Source: Candidatus Ozemibacteraceae bacterium (GTDB taxonomy: Bacteria; Muiribacteriota; Ozemobacteria; Ozemobacterales; Ozemobacteraceae). From it: a stretch of 54,453 bases of DNA. The stretch covers positions 1-54,453 of the forward strand of contig CALLCO010000232.1 of NCBI GenBank assembly GCA_937998695.1. Reading direction: 5' to 3'. Position numbers and translations under genes: made by a program. The first letter of the stretch is position 1; the number at the start of each line of letters is the position of its first letter. Below are positions 1 to 9,105 of the stretch, one piece after another. A model generated the notes under the pieces. It had not been told where the DNA came from. It was given only the letters and a program-made list of their open reading frames with translations, and ran no database searches.

Positions 1-155
1 GGTCTGTCCCCCACTCCGAATGGCCTGGGGATGCCCCCGCCCCCTTCCCTCCGCTCCCCTTCCTCTTCGAGGTTTCAGGCAAGGTGGGCAGGTTTCCCGA
101 GGGCACGTGTTCGAGATCCCGGCATCCCGACTTGCATTTCGAGGCCGAAAGAAAC

Positions 156-1220
156 ATGGGAGAAAGGGAGAATTGGGGAGAATTGGCGAAGGGCAACGTC
201 CATCGATCGCCAAGAGAGGAGTCGGCAGGGAATAGAAGACCATCCCGGTTCCTTCCCTGGGTGACGATCTTGATCTTGGGGGTCACCATCGGGGGATGGC
301 CCCCCTCCGCCCTGGCCGCCGGCCTTCCCGCCAGGGATTTCGTGGTCATCGAGTCCGAGAACGGCTCCGAGCCGTGCGTCGTGGCCGGCAACCCCGGCTT
401 GCTCGATACCCCTGCCTGCCCGGCCTCCACCTTCAAGATCGTTCTGGCCTGGGCAGCGCTCGATCGCGGCGTCATCGCCACCGACACCCGCCTGCCCTGC
501 CTCGACCCCCATCTGGGCTCCGCCACCCACCACCTCGACCTGAGCCAGGCGCTCTTGTATTCGAGCAATGCCTTTTTCCAGACCATTGCCCCACGGGTGG
601 GCCGCCCGGCCCTCGAAGCGTTTTTGCGGGAGTCCGGCTATCTTCCCCCCAGCGCCCTGAAAGGGTGGCTGGGCAAGGACTGGTCGCCGGTCGTCAAAGG
701 CGGACGGCTGCGGATCAGCCCTCGCCAGCAGCACGCCTTTCTCGTCCGATTTCTCAAGGACGAGATCGCGGTGGGACGCACCACCCGCCCCGCCCTCCTA
801 GAGGCTCTCCGGTGGCCGACCCCAAATCACGGCCTGGCGGCGACGCTGCCCATTCCCTCGAGCCCCAGCCAGTCGAAAAGTTCTGGCGTCTCACCCACCG
901 GCGATGGTCAGGCGACCACCCTTCCCCCACTTTCCATACCCGCTTCCCCTTCCCTCTCTCACCACGAACCTCCGGATCGTAAGAATACCGGGGCCGATGG
1001 CGCTGCGCCAGCCCTGACCGACGCCTGGGAACTCGCCGGCAAGACGGGAGCGGCCGGCGGCGTCGTCTGGTTCACCGGGTTCGGCCGACGCGCCGGCCGC
1101 TGGCGGGCCGTCACCGTCTTCTGTCGCGGCCCGGTGGCCCGCCGCCCCGCCGTCATCGCCGCCTTCTACGAACGCTTCGGCCTGCGCTGGGACCCCGCTC
1201 TCCTGCCACCCCTTCCCTGA
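156..1220 (+). CDS. Penicillin-binding transpeptidase / class D beta-lactamase-like protein
   Basis: This is a serine penicillin-recognising protein of 354 residues, probably acting outside the inner membrane on peptidoglycan cross-links or on beta-lactams. Visible motifs are STFK at residues 91-94 (nucleophile serine and lysine, preceded by CPA as in OXA/BlaR-type domains), SSN at 136-138 and KTG at 296-298. A hydrophobic segment at about residues 33-54 acts as signal peptide or anchor. The stretch at about 226-290 is Ser/Pro-rich and looks like a low-complexity insertion just before the KTG strand. The frame stays open upstream to a GTG at 84; I chose the ATG at 156 because a purine-rich stretch precedes it, but a start near the hydrophobic segment (GTG 261) is possible. 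It could be a BlaR-like sensor, a carboxypeptidase-type PBP or a true class D enzyme; the sequence does not separate these. It ends 77 bases before the adenylate cyclase gene. Confidence 0.72.
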   Translation: MGERENWGELAKGNVHRSPREESAGNRRPSRFLPWVTILILGVTIGGWPPSALAAGLPARDFVVIESENGSEPCVVAGNPGLLDTPACPASTFKIVLAWAALDRGVIATDTRLPCLDPHLGSATHHLDLSQALLYSSNAFFQTIAPRVGRPALEAFLRESGYLPPSALKGWLGKDWSPVVKGGRLRISPRQQHAFLVRFLKDEIAVGRTTRPALLEALRWPTPNHGLAATLPIPSSPSQSKSSGVSPTGDGQATTLPPLSIPASPSLSHHEPPDRKNTGADGAAPALTDAWELAGKTGAAGGVVWFTGFGRRAGRWRAVTVFCRGPVARRPAVIAAFYERFGLRWDPALLPPLP

Positions 1221-1297
1221 CCCCGTTCACCCCCGACCAGGTCCGAATCGGATGTGCTACACTTCCACCCAGTGGACCACCGCAGGGGAGGATGAGC

Positions 1298-3268
1298 ATG
1301 CCGTCTCGACTGTTGTCCGTCGTCTTCACCGACATCAAGGGCTTCACGGAGCGCACCTCGCAAGCCGGGCGCGATTTCGCCGTCAAGCTTCGCGACAAGC
1401 ACGACGCCCTGCTCAAGCCGATCATCCGCCGCTATGACGGCACCCTGGTCAAGACGATCGGCGACGCCTTCCTGCTGACCTTCGACAGCCCCACCAACGC
1501 CGTGCTGTGCGCCCTGATGATGCAGGAAACCCTGCGCTCCTACAACCGCACCGCTCCCATCGAGGAGCGCATCGAGATCCGCGTGGCCATCAACACCGGC
1601 GAGGTCACCGTGACCGACGGCGACGTGCTGGGTGACGTGGTCAACGTCGCCTCGCGGGTCGAACACATCACCGAAGCCAACGAGATCTGGTTCACCGAGG
1701 CCACCTACCTGGCCATGAACAAGCAGGAAGTGCCGACCAGCCTGGTCGGCGAGTTCCGCCTGAAGGGCGTTCCCGAGGCGATCAAAATCTACCGCGTCGT
1801 CCAGGATCTCGACTCCGAGCAGTTCCAGAAAGCCATCGCCCTGCAACAGGAGAGGATGGCCGCAGCCGGCGCCGCTCCCGAAGCCGGACGACCGGGCCCC
1901 CTGCCCGCGGTCGGGCTCGTCGCCGCCATCGTCCTGCTCACCCTGCTGGCCATCCTCTGGACCTGGAAGAACGCCATCCCGCCCCAGCTCATCGCAGCCA
2001 ACCGCGCCCTCAACAGCGGTGAACCGCGCCAGGCCATCGACGCCGTGATCTCGCTGCTGGCCGACTCTCCCAATCACCCCCCAGGGCTCGAACTCCTTCG
2101 CCGCAGTCTCGAGATGGCCGTCAGCCAACACCTGGCCAAAAAGGAAACCAGCGCGGCCCGTTCTCTGCTCGATGACCTGCGGGCCAAGTTCGGTTCGCTC
2201 GGGCCCCTTCCTGATCTCGAGACTGACGTATCGCTGGCCGAAGCCTACGACTTCGCCGAACAGGGCCTGCGCGGCCGGGAAAAGGCCAACGAGATCGCGT
2301 TCCGCCTGGCCGAAGAGCAGAAAACCCACGCGCCCACGATCCACAAGGTGGCGCGCTTCTACCACCGCACCGGCATCCACGGCCGCCGCAGCATCCATTA
2401 CATGACCGCCGCCGCCGCGTTCGACCCGGCCAGTTTCGTCAAAGACCCCGAGTTCCTCCAGGCCATCGACTATTACCTAAGCAAATGGTCTCCAGAAGAG
2501 GGGTTCGACGAGACCCGCCAGTTCATCGCCAGCCACTGTTTCGACCTGTTCGCCGCCACCTTCACCCACCTGCTGGCCACCACCGACCAAGCGGATCGCA
2601 ACGGCCGCTGGAACGCCCTGCGCATCATGGCCCTGAAAGACCGGCCGATCGACCCGACCCCGGTCTACCTCACCGAGATTTTGAACGCCCCCGGGGAAGA
2701 GAACTCCCCCCTCCTGCAGGAGGCGGTCGACTTCTTTGCCACCGGCACCGGCACCGCCGCCCTGCCGGCCACGTTCGACCGGTTTCCGCTGCTCGAGCGC
2801 ACCCTCCTGGCCACCGATTCGCCCTCAATGCGCCTGGCCGCCGGCCCCTTCTTCCCACGCCTGGAGCCCTGGCTGCGTCGGGCCATGACCAATCCGGGCT
2901 CGACCACGGCACGTCTGAACGCGTTCCGGGTGCTCAACGAGAAGGGGCTCCCGCCCGACCAGCTCTGGCGGTTCCACGCCGCCCAGGCCATCGACTGGGA
3001 GGAAGTCCTTCGCACCGACACCCAGACCCGCCTCACCCTCCATGAAGCGGTCGCATTCCTGGCCGCCCACCCCGTGCCCGCCGGGCTCGAGGTGCGAGCC
3101 GACCCTGACCTGGCTCCCCTGCGTGAAGCCCTGACCGCCCTCGCCGCCGCTGCGGGCCGCTACGCCGCCCACGCCCAGGGCAACAACTGGAAAACCGAAT
3201 TCGCCAACTGGCAGGCCCTCCAGGGCGAAGCCGAGGCGGCGGCGGCGCGGCTGCCGGCCGGCCGCTAG
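1298..3268 (+). CDS. Class III adenylate cyclase with membrane anchor and helical C-terminal region
   Basis: The N-terminal 165 residues form a class III nucleotide cyclase catalytic domain that should make cAMP from ATP. The two metal-binding aspartates are D12 (in FTDIKGF) and D56 (in KTIGD). The adenine-selecting pair is K52 and D109, and the transition-state residues are N116 and R120 (VNVASR), so the active site looks complete. A proline/alanine linker and one transmembrane helix (about 203-226) follow, then about 430 residues of helical, TPR-like sequence. The catalytic domain therefore precedes the membrane helix and should be cytoplasmic, with the long C-terminal part outside the membrane, the reverse of most sensor cyclases. 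I chose the ATG at 1298 over 1292 because GGGGAGG ends six bases before it, whereas it directly abuts 1292. A TACACT hexamer at 1258 may be a -10 element, without a clear -35. Confidence 0.85.
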   Translation: MPSRLLSVVFTDIKGFTERTSQAGRDFAVKLRDKHDALLKPIIRRYDGTLVKTIGDAFLLTFDSPTNAVLCALMMQETLRSYNRTAPIEERIEIRVAINTGEVTVTDGDVLGDVVNVASRVEHITEANEIWFTEATYLAMNKQEVPTSLVGEFRLKGVPEAIKIYRVVQDLDSEQFQKAIALQQERMAAAGAAPEAGRPGPLPAVGLVAAIVLLTLLAILWTWKNAIPPQLIAANRALNSGEPRQAIDAVISLLADSPNHPPGLELLRRSLEMAVSQHLAKKETSAARSLLDDLRAKFGSLGPLPDLETDVSLAEAYDFAEQGLRGREKANEIAFRLAEEQKTHAPTIHKVARFYHRTGIHGRRSIHYMTAAAAFDPASFVKDPEFLQAIDYYLSKWSPEEGFDETRQFIASHCFDLFAATFTHLLATTDQADRNGRWNALRIMALKDRPIDPTPVYLTEILNAPGEENSPLLQEAVDFFATGTGTAALPATFDRFPLLERTLLATDSPSMRLAAGPFFPRLEPWLRRAMTNPGSTTARLNAFRVLNEKGLPPDQLWRFHAAQAIDWEEVLRTDTQTRLTLHEAVAFLAAHPVPAGLEVRADPDLAPLREALTALAAAAGRYAAHAQGNNWKTEFANWQALQGEAEAAAARLPAGR

Positions 3269-3299
3269 CGGGCCCCCAGCCGCCGCCCGGCAATACCCG

Positions 3300-5489
3300 A
3301 TGGGTGCACGACGTCCCTCCCGCTTCCGGATTGGCGCCTTCTGCCTCCTGGCAGCCTGCATTCTCCTGGTTGGGGCGGTTCCCGTCCTGTTCGCCCGCGC
3401 CGGGGGCGGCGAGGGGTTCCCCGGGGGCGGAGGCGGCGGAGGTGGCGGAGGTGGCGGAGGTGGCTCGGGAGGCGATTCCGAAGCCCTCGTCTCCCTGTTG
3501 TGGTATCTGCTCGACTTCACCTTCCACTATCCCCTGATCGGAATTCCCCTGCTCATCCTGTTCGTCATCGCCGTGGCCTATGGGGCGTTCGAAGGGAAGG
3601 AGCGCTACGTCGACTACACCATCCGGCGCGGCACCCAGGCCCAATCACAGGTCGACCAGGCCCGCGCCGTAGCCCGCATGCGACAACGCGACCCCACCTG
3701 GAACCAAGCCGTCTTCCTCGGCCGAGCCCGCCAGGCCTTCCTGGCCATCCAGCAGGGCTGGGCCAGGGGCACCCTCGGCACCGCCCAGGCCTTCCTGTCC
3801 GACGGGGTCTACGATCGGTTCCAGATCCTGCTGCGCGAACTGGCCGACGCCGGCCTGCGCAATCACCTGACCGACATCCGGGTGGTCGACGCCACCATCC
3901 GTCAGGTGGACAGCGACGCCCACTACGACACCATCCACGTCGCGATCCGCGCCACCGCCATCGACTACCTGGTTGCCGCCGCCACCGGCACGTGGGTGGA
4001 AGGGCCCACCACCCCCGAGCTGTTCGAGGAGGTCTGGACCTTCCTGCGCCGCCCGGGCGTCAAAACCCTCGCCAAACCGGGCCTGATCGAAGGCTTCTGC
4101 CCCAACTGCAGCGCCCCCGTCGAGGTGGCCAGGGTGGCCATCTGTCCCGTTTGCCAGTCCTACCTGCGCTCGGGCGAGCACGACTGGGTGCTGGCCGTCA
4201 TCACCCAGGCCAGTGAGTGGGCCCCCCGCGCGAGCGAGACCGTTCCCGGCCTGGCCACCTATCGGAAGGCCGACCCCGGCTTCCACCTTCAGCACCTGGA
4301 GGACCGCGCCTCGGTCATCTTCTGGCGGCACGCCCTCGCCGAGCGGCTGGGCGACGTGGGCCCGATGCGCAAATACGCGCTCGACCCGTTCCTCGCCGGC
4401 CTCGCCCCCCGCCTGCACCCGGGCGAGAACGGCTCCCGCCATTTCTTCACCCGGTGCGCCGTCGGCGGGGTCAGCGTCAAGGCGATCCTGCCCGGGGAAC
4501 CCTTCGACCGCGTCTTCGTCGAGATCGCCTGGAGCGGCCGTCCGACCGAGCGCCGCCGCGACGGCCAGACGGTCGCCGCCGGGGTCGGCACCCGGCGCCT
4601 GCGCAACGTCTTCGTCTTGGCCCGCCGTCACGGCGTCCCCACCGAGACCCGCACCTCGCTCGACAGCGCCCATTGCCCCAACTGCGGCGCCCCGGAACAG
4701 ACCGGCCAGGAGTTCGTCTGCCCCTACTGCGAGACCGTCCTCAACGACGGCTCACAGGACTGGATCCTCGAGCGGATCCTCGCCGCCAATGACGTCAAGG
4801 TCATGGCCGCCGTCCGGCAGGCCCGCGATCTCGACCAGCCCATGCCCGCCGGGCCGGCCACCGGTGCGGCGCCAGGAACCCAACGGGCAGCTTCCCCCGG
4901 GGGGCCGGCCCAGCCGGTGTCCGTCGCGGGAGCTGCCCTCCTGGCACCCTCTGCCCCGCCGGAGGCCTCCGGGCTTTCTTCCGTGGCCGGCCCTCTCGCC
5001 GCCCCCGGCCTCGAGTCGGCACCCAGGCCGGCTGGCGCCCCATCGGCCGTCGACCGCCCGCCGGCCCCCCTTCCCGGCACCCAATTGCTGGAATGGCTGG
5101 TGGCCACCATGCTGGCCGATGGGGTCATCGACGACAAGGAGATGGCCCTCCTACGCGAGGTCGGCACCCGCACGGGCCTGTCCGAGGCCAGGGTGCTCGA
5201 GACGATCACGGCCTTCCGCGAAGGGGGCCTGAGCCAAGACAGCCTGCCTGTACCGACCTCGCCCGCCGAAGCCCGGGAGATGCTGCGCTCAATGGCCGCC
5301 ATGGCCCTGGCCGACGGCCGCCTGACCGACGACGAGATGGCTGTGCTGACCAGTTTCGGCCGCAAGATCGCCCTCACCCCTCTCGACGTGAACCTGCTGG
5401 TCAAGCAGGAACGCCAACGCCTCTTCCAGGAAGCCCGCCGCACGCTCCAGGAGCTGAAGAAACTGCCCAAGAAACCCCCGAACGCCTGA
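3300..5489 (+). CDS. Membrane protein with two Tim44-like/zinc-ribbon modules and a C-terminal TerB domain
   Basis: This protein of 729 residues has no assigned function. It has a signal/TM segment at 12-32, a polyglycine run at 42-58, a second TM at 78-95, then two copies of one module. Each module has a Tim44-like alpha-beta region (about 125-265 and 325-455) followed by a four-cysteine zinc ribbon (CPNC 267/CPVC 282; CPNC 459/CPYC 474) and a W-containing tail (HDWVLAVI, QDWILERI). A Pro/Ala-rich linker (about 515-590) leads to a TerB-type helical domain with paired acidic motifs (ADGVIDDKE, ADGRLTDDE) that in TerB bind metal. Tim44 domains act in membrane protein handling and TerB in envelope/tellurite stress, so a membrane-stress scaffold is a reasonable guess. 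The start has a poor ribosome site and lies 31 bases after the cyclase, so co-transcription is likely. Confidence 0.8.
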   Translation: MGARRPSRFRIGAFCLLAACILLVGAVPVLFARAGGGEGFPGGGGGGGGGGGGGGSGGDSEALVSLLWYLLDFTFHYPLIGIPLLILFVIAVAYGAFEGKERYVDYTIRRGTQAQSQVDQARAVARMRQRDPTWNQAVFLGRARQAFLAIQQGWARGTLGTAQAFLSDGVYDRFQILLRELADAGLRNHLTDIRVVDATIRQVDSDAHYDTIHVAIRATAIDYLVAAATGTWVEGPTTPELFEEVWTFLRRPGVKTLAKPGLIEGFCPNCSAPVEVARVAICPVCQSYLRSGEHDWVLAVITQASEWAPRASETVPGLATYRKADPGFHLQHLEDRASVIFWRHALAERLGDVGPMRKYALDPFLAGLAPRLHPGENGSRHFFTRCAVGGVSVKAILPGEPFDRVFVEIAWSGRPTERRRDGQTVAAGVGTRRLRNVFVLARRHGVPTETRTSLDSAHCPNCGAPEQTGQEFVCPYCETVLNDGSQDWILERILAANDVKVMAAVRQARDLDQPMPAGPATGAAPGTQRAASPGGPAQPVSVAGAALLAPSAPPEASGLSSVAGPLAAPGLESAPRPAGAPSAVDRPPAPLPGTQLLEWLVATMLADGVIDDKEMALLREVGTRTGLSEARVLETITAFREGGLSQDSLPVPTSPAEAREMLRSMAAMALADGRLTDDEMAVLTSFGRKIALTPLDVNLLVKQERQRLFQEARRTLQELKKLPKKPPNA

Positions 5490-5569
5490 ACCACACGGGC
5501 CGGGAGGCTTCCCCACATCCCGCCCATCCCACGGCCCCATTCAACCCGCATTCCAGCGGATGGTGACCG

Positions 5570-5587
5570 AAAAGCCCCGAAGGGGGC
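5570..5587 (-). terminator. Terminator of the SPFH/zinc-ribbon gene
   Basis: On the minus strand a GCCCC stem, a CTTC loop and a GGGGC stem are followed by TTTT. It lies 57 bases past the stop of the SPFH gene, in the gap between two convergent genes. Confidence 0.55.
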
Positions 5588-5643
5588 GAACCCGGTCGTC
5601 CGCCCCCGTCGGGAAATCGTCGGTCAGCCGCGCTTGGCCACAC

Positions 5644-6798
5644 TCAGGGCATCTTACACCCGCATTCCGGGCAGAATTTCGCCCCCGCCGCCATCGGCTT
5701 CTGACAGCCGGGGCAGGCGGCGCTCTGCGGCGAGCCGCACTCGGGGCAGAACTTCGCCCCAGCGGCCATCGGCGCCCGACATTTCACGCAGGCCGCCTTG
5801 CCCACGGTGTTGGGCTTGCCGCAATTCGGGCAGAACTTGGCCGCCGGATCCATCGAGGAGCGGCAACCGAGGCACGTCACGGGCACCCCGCCGGCCGGCG
5901 CCCCACCCATCGGCTGGAAGGCCTGCGCCATGCCCTGGCCCATGCCCAGGCCGGCGCCCAGACCGACCCCCATACCCGCCACGCTCCCGGGGTTCTGGGC
6001 GGCGGCGTTGATGGCTTTCAGTTGCTCGACCCGGGTGTAGGTGTTCATGCTGCTGCCGTCGATGTCGCCGAGCGCCTTGACCGCCTGGGCCTCGGCCATC
6101 TGGTCGGCGATCTTGTTGATGCGCCGCTTGGTGTCGTCGTCGAAGTCGGTGTTCTCGATGCGGAAATCGGTCAGCTCGAACCCAAGCGGCGGGAAGATGT
6201 CGGCCACCCGCTTGCGCAGCTCTTCCGACAGCTCGACCCGCTTGCGGTCGATCTCGGAATAGCTGTATCCCGACTCGGCGAACAGGTCGGTGAGCGGGGT
6301 CAGCACGCGGTCAACGATGATGGTGCGGATCTCGGCCACCGAAAAGACCTGCCGGGTGCTGGTCACTTCCGTGAAGAACTTGCGCGGGTCGACGATCTTG
6401 AACGAGAAGTTGCCGAAGGCGCGCAGGCCGACCGGGAACTTGTACTTGGGATCGTCGTATTTGATCGGAGCCTTGGTTCCCCATTTCTGGTTGAGGAACT
6501 CGGTCAAGCGCACGAAATAGATGTTCGCCTTGTGCTCGGAGGTGAAGCCCTGCATGATCTTGGTGATCGTCGTCCAGAAGGGGATGTTGGCGGTGCGCAG
6601 CTCGAACAGGCCCGGATAGTCGTGGATGGCCTGCACCTGCCCCTGATAGACGAAAATGGCCGCCTGCCCCGGGTTGACCAGCAGCTTGGAGGCGTTCTTC
6701 AGCTCGTCGCTGCCGCCATCCCAGCGCCAGATCAGGAGGTCGGGGGACGGATCCTTCCACTCGATGACGGACCGGAGTTGATCACGGAAAAAACCCAT
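5644..6798 (-). CDS. SPFH-domain protein with three C-terminal zinc ribbons (YdjI / 'virion core protein' family)
   Basis: This 384-residue protein has an N-terminal SPFH (stomatin/prohibitin-like) domain at about 1-250, a Gly/Met-rich linker (about 275-310) and three tandem zinc ribbons of the CxxC...CPxC type up to the C-terminus (CLGC/CPNC, CVKC/CPEC, CPGC/CPEC). The domain order matches the COG4260 family, whose members are thought to scaffold membrane microdomains; no enzymatic role is known. There is no transmembrane segment, so membrane attachment would be peripheral. The start at 6798 is set by GGAGGAG seven bases upstream on the minus strand; the frame stays open further up, but that part reads as intergenic. 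It converges on the Tim44-like/TerB gene, which also carries zinc ribbons. A promoter lies at 6866-6894. Confidence 0.88.
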   Translation of the reverse strand: MGFFRDQLRSVIEWKDPSPDLLIWRWDGGSDELKNASKLLVNPGQAAIFVYQGQVQAIHDYPGLFELRTANIPFWTTITKIMQGFTSEHKANIYFVRLTEFLNQKWGTKAPIKYDDPKYKFPVGLRAFGNFSFKIVDPRKFFTEVTSTRQVFSVAEIRTIIVDRVLTPLTDLFAESGYSYSEIDRKRVELSEELRKRVADIFPPLGFELTDFRIENTDFDDDTKRRINKIADQMAEAQAVKALGDIDGSSMNTYTRVEQLKAINAAAQNPGSVAGMGVGLGAGLGMGQGMAQAFQPMGGAPAGGVPVTCLGCRSSMDPAAKFCPNCGKPNTVGKAACVKCRAPMAAGAKFCPECGSPQSAACPGCQKPMAAGAKFCPECGCKMP

Positions 6799-6865
6799 GG
6801 GGCGCTCCTCCCTTGATGTGTAGTGCCGTCGGAACACGGCCCCCCGGCAAACCGGGAATGCTTCG

Positions 6866-6894
6866 AGTATACGGGAATACCCCTGGCAAGGCAA
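6866..6894 (-). promoter_or_regulatory. Sigma70-type promoter of the SPFH/zinc-ribbon gene
   Basis: On the minus strand TTGCCT (6889-6894) is separated by 17 bases from TATACT (6866-6871). It lies about 70 bases before the ATG at 6798 and matches 4/6 and 5/6 consensus positions. Confidence 0.55.
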
Positions 6895-7218
6895 CGCCGG
6901 CCCTGCGCGTTGCCCTGCGCGTTGCCGCCCACCCCGCCCCACAGATTCCAGCGTTCGTTCCGCCCCATCCTTCACCGCCCAAAAGGGTGTTGGGACTTGG
7001 ATCGGCCCCCTTCGGGAGCCTGGGGCACGCGATTTCCAGCACCGATCACGGGTTCGTTGAGCCTCTCTCGCGGGAAGATAGGCGGGAGTCACCCTTGACC
7101 ACCCTCTAACCAGGTCGTTCCGCTCCCCCCCTCCCCCCGCAACCGAACAACCTCCCCCGCCATTCCGCTTTCAGAGGAACAAGAACCGTGCGAGATGCCT
7201 GGCGAGGAAACGTGTCTC
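6895..7218. other. Gene-free interval between divergent genes
   Basis: Between the promoter of the SPFH gene and that of the next plus-strand gene I see only GC-rich sequence. No frame has a convincing start, no tRNA-like fold is visible and there is no repeated element apart from a short direct repeat of GCGTTGCC near 6906-6926. Confidence 0.5.
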
Positions 7219-7248
7219 TTGTGCGACACGCGGGAAATGACGCATAAT
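7219..7248 (+). promoter_or_regulatory. Putative promoter of the duplicated PH-like membrane protein
   Basis: TTGTGC (7219-7224), 18 bases, then CATAAT (7243-7248). It is about 75 bases before the ATG at 7323. Spacing is one base long and both boxes are imperfect. Confidence 0.4.
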
Positions 7249-7322
7249 GACCCCGGTGGGCCTCCAACCAACCACTGGCGACCGACCGGGCCCGCCCACC
7301 ACTTCCGCCCTGGAGGGAACCG

Positions 7323-8450
7323 ATGCAGGATCAGGACACCCTGGAATTCACCTACGGCGGCGGCTGCCTGTCGCTGTTCGGGCTGCCGTTCTTCCTGAGC
7401 GGCCTGTCGGCTCTGGCCATTCCGTTCGTCGAGTTCAGCAAGGTCCAGGGCCCCGACCGGTTCGCCCTGCTCATCCCCGCCTTCATGAGCATCCCTTTCC
7501 TGCTGATCGGAGCCGGCTTTCTGTTCGGACGCTCCGGGCTGATCCTCGACCGCCGCCGCAAAAAGGTGGTGCAGTGGTGGGGCTTGCTCGTGCCGTTCAG
7601 CAAGACCGAGAACGATTTCCAGGACCTCGAGCGGGTTGACATCTCGGTCGAGCGACGGGGTGGCAAGAACAAGGTCACCGTCTTCCCCGTGACCCTGAAA
7701 GGGAAGGGGAAACCCATCGAGATCGAGGCCCCCCAGACCCATTTCGCCGCCCGCACCCTCGCCGAGAAGGTCGCCAAGTTCCTGCAGTTCGGCATCATGG
7801 ATAACTCGATGGGCGTCGGCGTCTTCCGCGAGGCGGGAACCCTTGACGAACCCTTGCGCGACCGCATCCTGCGCCAGGACGGCCCGGCCCCCGCCCCGCC
7901 CGCCGACGAGCACCGGCGCGGCCGGATCCAGTATCAGACGCGCGACGAGACGGGCGCGTTCATCCTTCCCCGGATCGGCTTCACCCCCGCCCTGATGTTG
8001 TCTCTCGGCATCGGCGGATTCGTGGCGTTGGTCTTCGCGGGAGTCTTCCTCATTCCCATCTTGTCTATCCTCGGCCAAAAAGATGGGGCTCTTCCCGCCC
8101 TCATCATGATCGGGTTCTTCTTCACCCCCATCATCATCTCGATCCTGGGGATGCTGGTCTACGGCCTCAAGACCAGCACCACCCAGGAGAAATTGCTCGC
8201 CTCTCCACGTGGCATCGTGATTGAGCGCACCACCTGCTTCGGCAAGACCCAGTTCTCGATGTCGGCCACCGAACTCGAAGAGCTCGACCGCGGCACCCGC
8301 GGGCCGACCGGGTCGATCTTCCAGGATCCGGTGCTGTATGCCCGCAGCGACAAGACCGAGCTCGACTTTGGCCACGGCCTGACCCGCGACGAACTCGACT
8401 GGCTCTGGAAAGCGATCCGCCACCACCTGACCGCCGAATCGTCGCCCTGA
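7323..8450 (+). CDS. Integral membrane protein with duplicated membrane/PH-like halves, function unknown
   Basis: A 375-residue protein I cannot assign to a named family. It seems to be an internal duplication. Each half has two hydrophobic helices (about 17-36 and 48-68; then about 222-245 and 258-285) followed by a beta-rich region. The two beta-rich regions start alike (SGLILDRRRKKV and PRGIVIERTTCF) and both end in an acidic 'LERV/LEEL' turn, which resembles the bacterial PH-like membrane-protein pattern. A hydrophilic linker (about 160-215) joins the halves. The start is supported by GGAGGG six bases upstream. It faces the small secreted protein gene at 8554. There is no sign of transport or catalytic motifs; a membrane-associated regulatory or scaffold role is only a guess. 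Confidence 0.75.
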   Translation: MQDQDTLEFTYGGGCLSLFGLPFFLSGLSALAIPFVEFSKVQGPDRFALLIPAFMSIPFLLIGAGFLFGRSGLILDRRRKKVVQWWGLLVPFSKTENDFQDLERVDISVERRGGKNKVTVFPVTLKGKGKPIEIEAPQTHFAARTLAEKVAKFLQFGIMDNSMGVGVFREAGTLDEPLRDRILRQDGPAPAPPADEHRRGRIQYQTRDETGAFILPRIGFTPALMLSLGIGGFVALVFAGVFLIPILSILGQKDGALPALIMIGFFFTPIIISILGMLVYGLKTSTTQEKLLASPRGIVIERTTCFGKTQFSMSATELEELDRGTRGPTGSIFQDPVLYARSDKTELDFGHGLTRDELDWLWKAIRHHLTAESSP

Positions 8451-8553
8451 ACCCCTTCCCGCCGCCAACCACCGGTTCGGCAACCCCCGAACTTCCGCGG
8501 AAAGAGATCCGCAGAAGGGGGTCGTCCCCCATTCTGGGTTCAAAAAGCTGGAT

Positions 8554-9105
8554 TCAGTCTTCGACGGTAACCGCGGTTGCCAGGTAGCGCCGGTAGTCGG
8601 CCGAGGACAAGATGATGTCGGGGTATTCGTTGCTCACCCAGTAGCGGCGGCCGTCAGGGGCGGTCTTCCATTCGCCGTCGAGCAGGTCGACCTCGCGGCC
8701 GTAGATGTAGGCGATCTTTTTCTTGCCCCGATCGTCGATGGTCTGGGCCTGGAAGGCGGCCCGCAGAGCGGTCAACGCACTCTGCAGGGTGGTGCGCCCC
8801 TCCTGGAGGATCTCGAACTGCACCCGGGCGATCAGCCGGGTCAGCAGCCCCAACTCGAGCTTCACGGCCTGGGCGGCAACCTTGCCCAGCTCTTCTTCTG
8901 AGGCCATCAGGCGGTCGGTCAGCTCTTTCTCGCGGGAGTTCAGGGTAAGCCCCCGGCCGCGGCTGTCATGGAGGGTGGTCAGCACGTTCAGCTCGTATTC
9001 GCGATTGAGACCCATAAACTCTTCAGCGACGCCGGCGAGCGCGGGAGTGATGAGACTGGCGGTGAGAAGAATGGCAGTGACAAAAATGAAGGAAATGTTC
9101 TTCAT
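8554..9105 (-). CDS. Small secreted protein, function unknown
   Basis: This 183-residue protein starts with a classic signal peptide (MKNISFIF followed by a hydrophobic core and a TPALA-G cleavage site near residue 24). The mature part is mainly helical with many charged residues and no cysteine, and ends in a short Trp/Tyr-containing segment (DGEWKTAPDGRRYWVS). I do not recognise a family. The start is fixed by AAGGGGGGG a few bases upstream of the ATG at 9105. A TATACT hexamer at 9128-9133 on the minus strand may be its -10 box, but no good -35 is visible. It converges with the PH-like membrane protein and diverges from the radical SAM gene. Confidence 0.7.
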   Translation of the reverse strand: MKNISFIFVTAILLTASLITPALAGVAEEFMGLNREYELNVLTTLHDSRGRGLTLNSREKELTDRLMASEEELGKVAAQAVKLELGLLTRLIARVQFEILQEGRTTLQSALTALRAAFQAQTIDDRGKKKIAYIYGREVDLLDGEWKTAPDGRRYWVSNEYPDIILSSADYRRYLATAVTVED

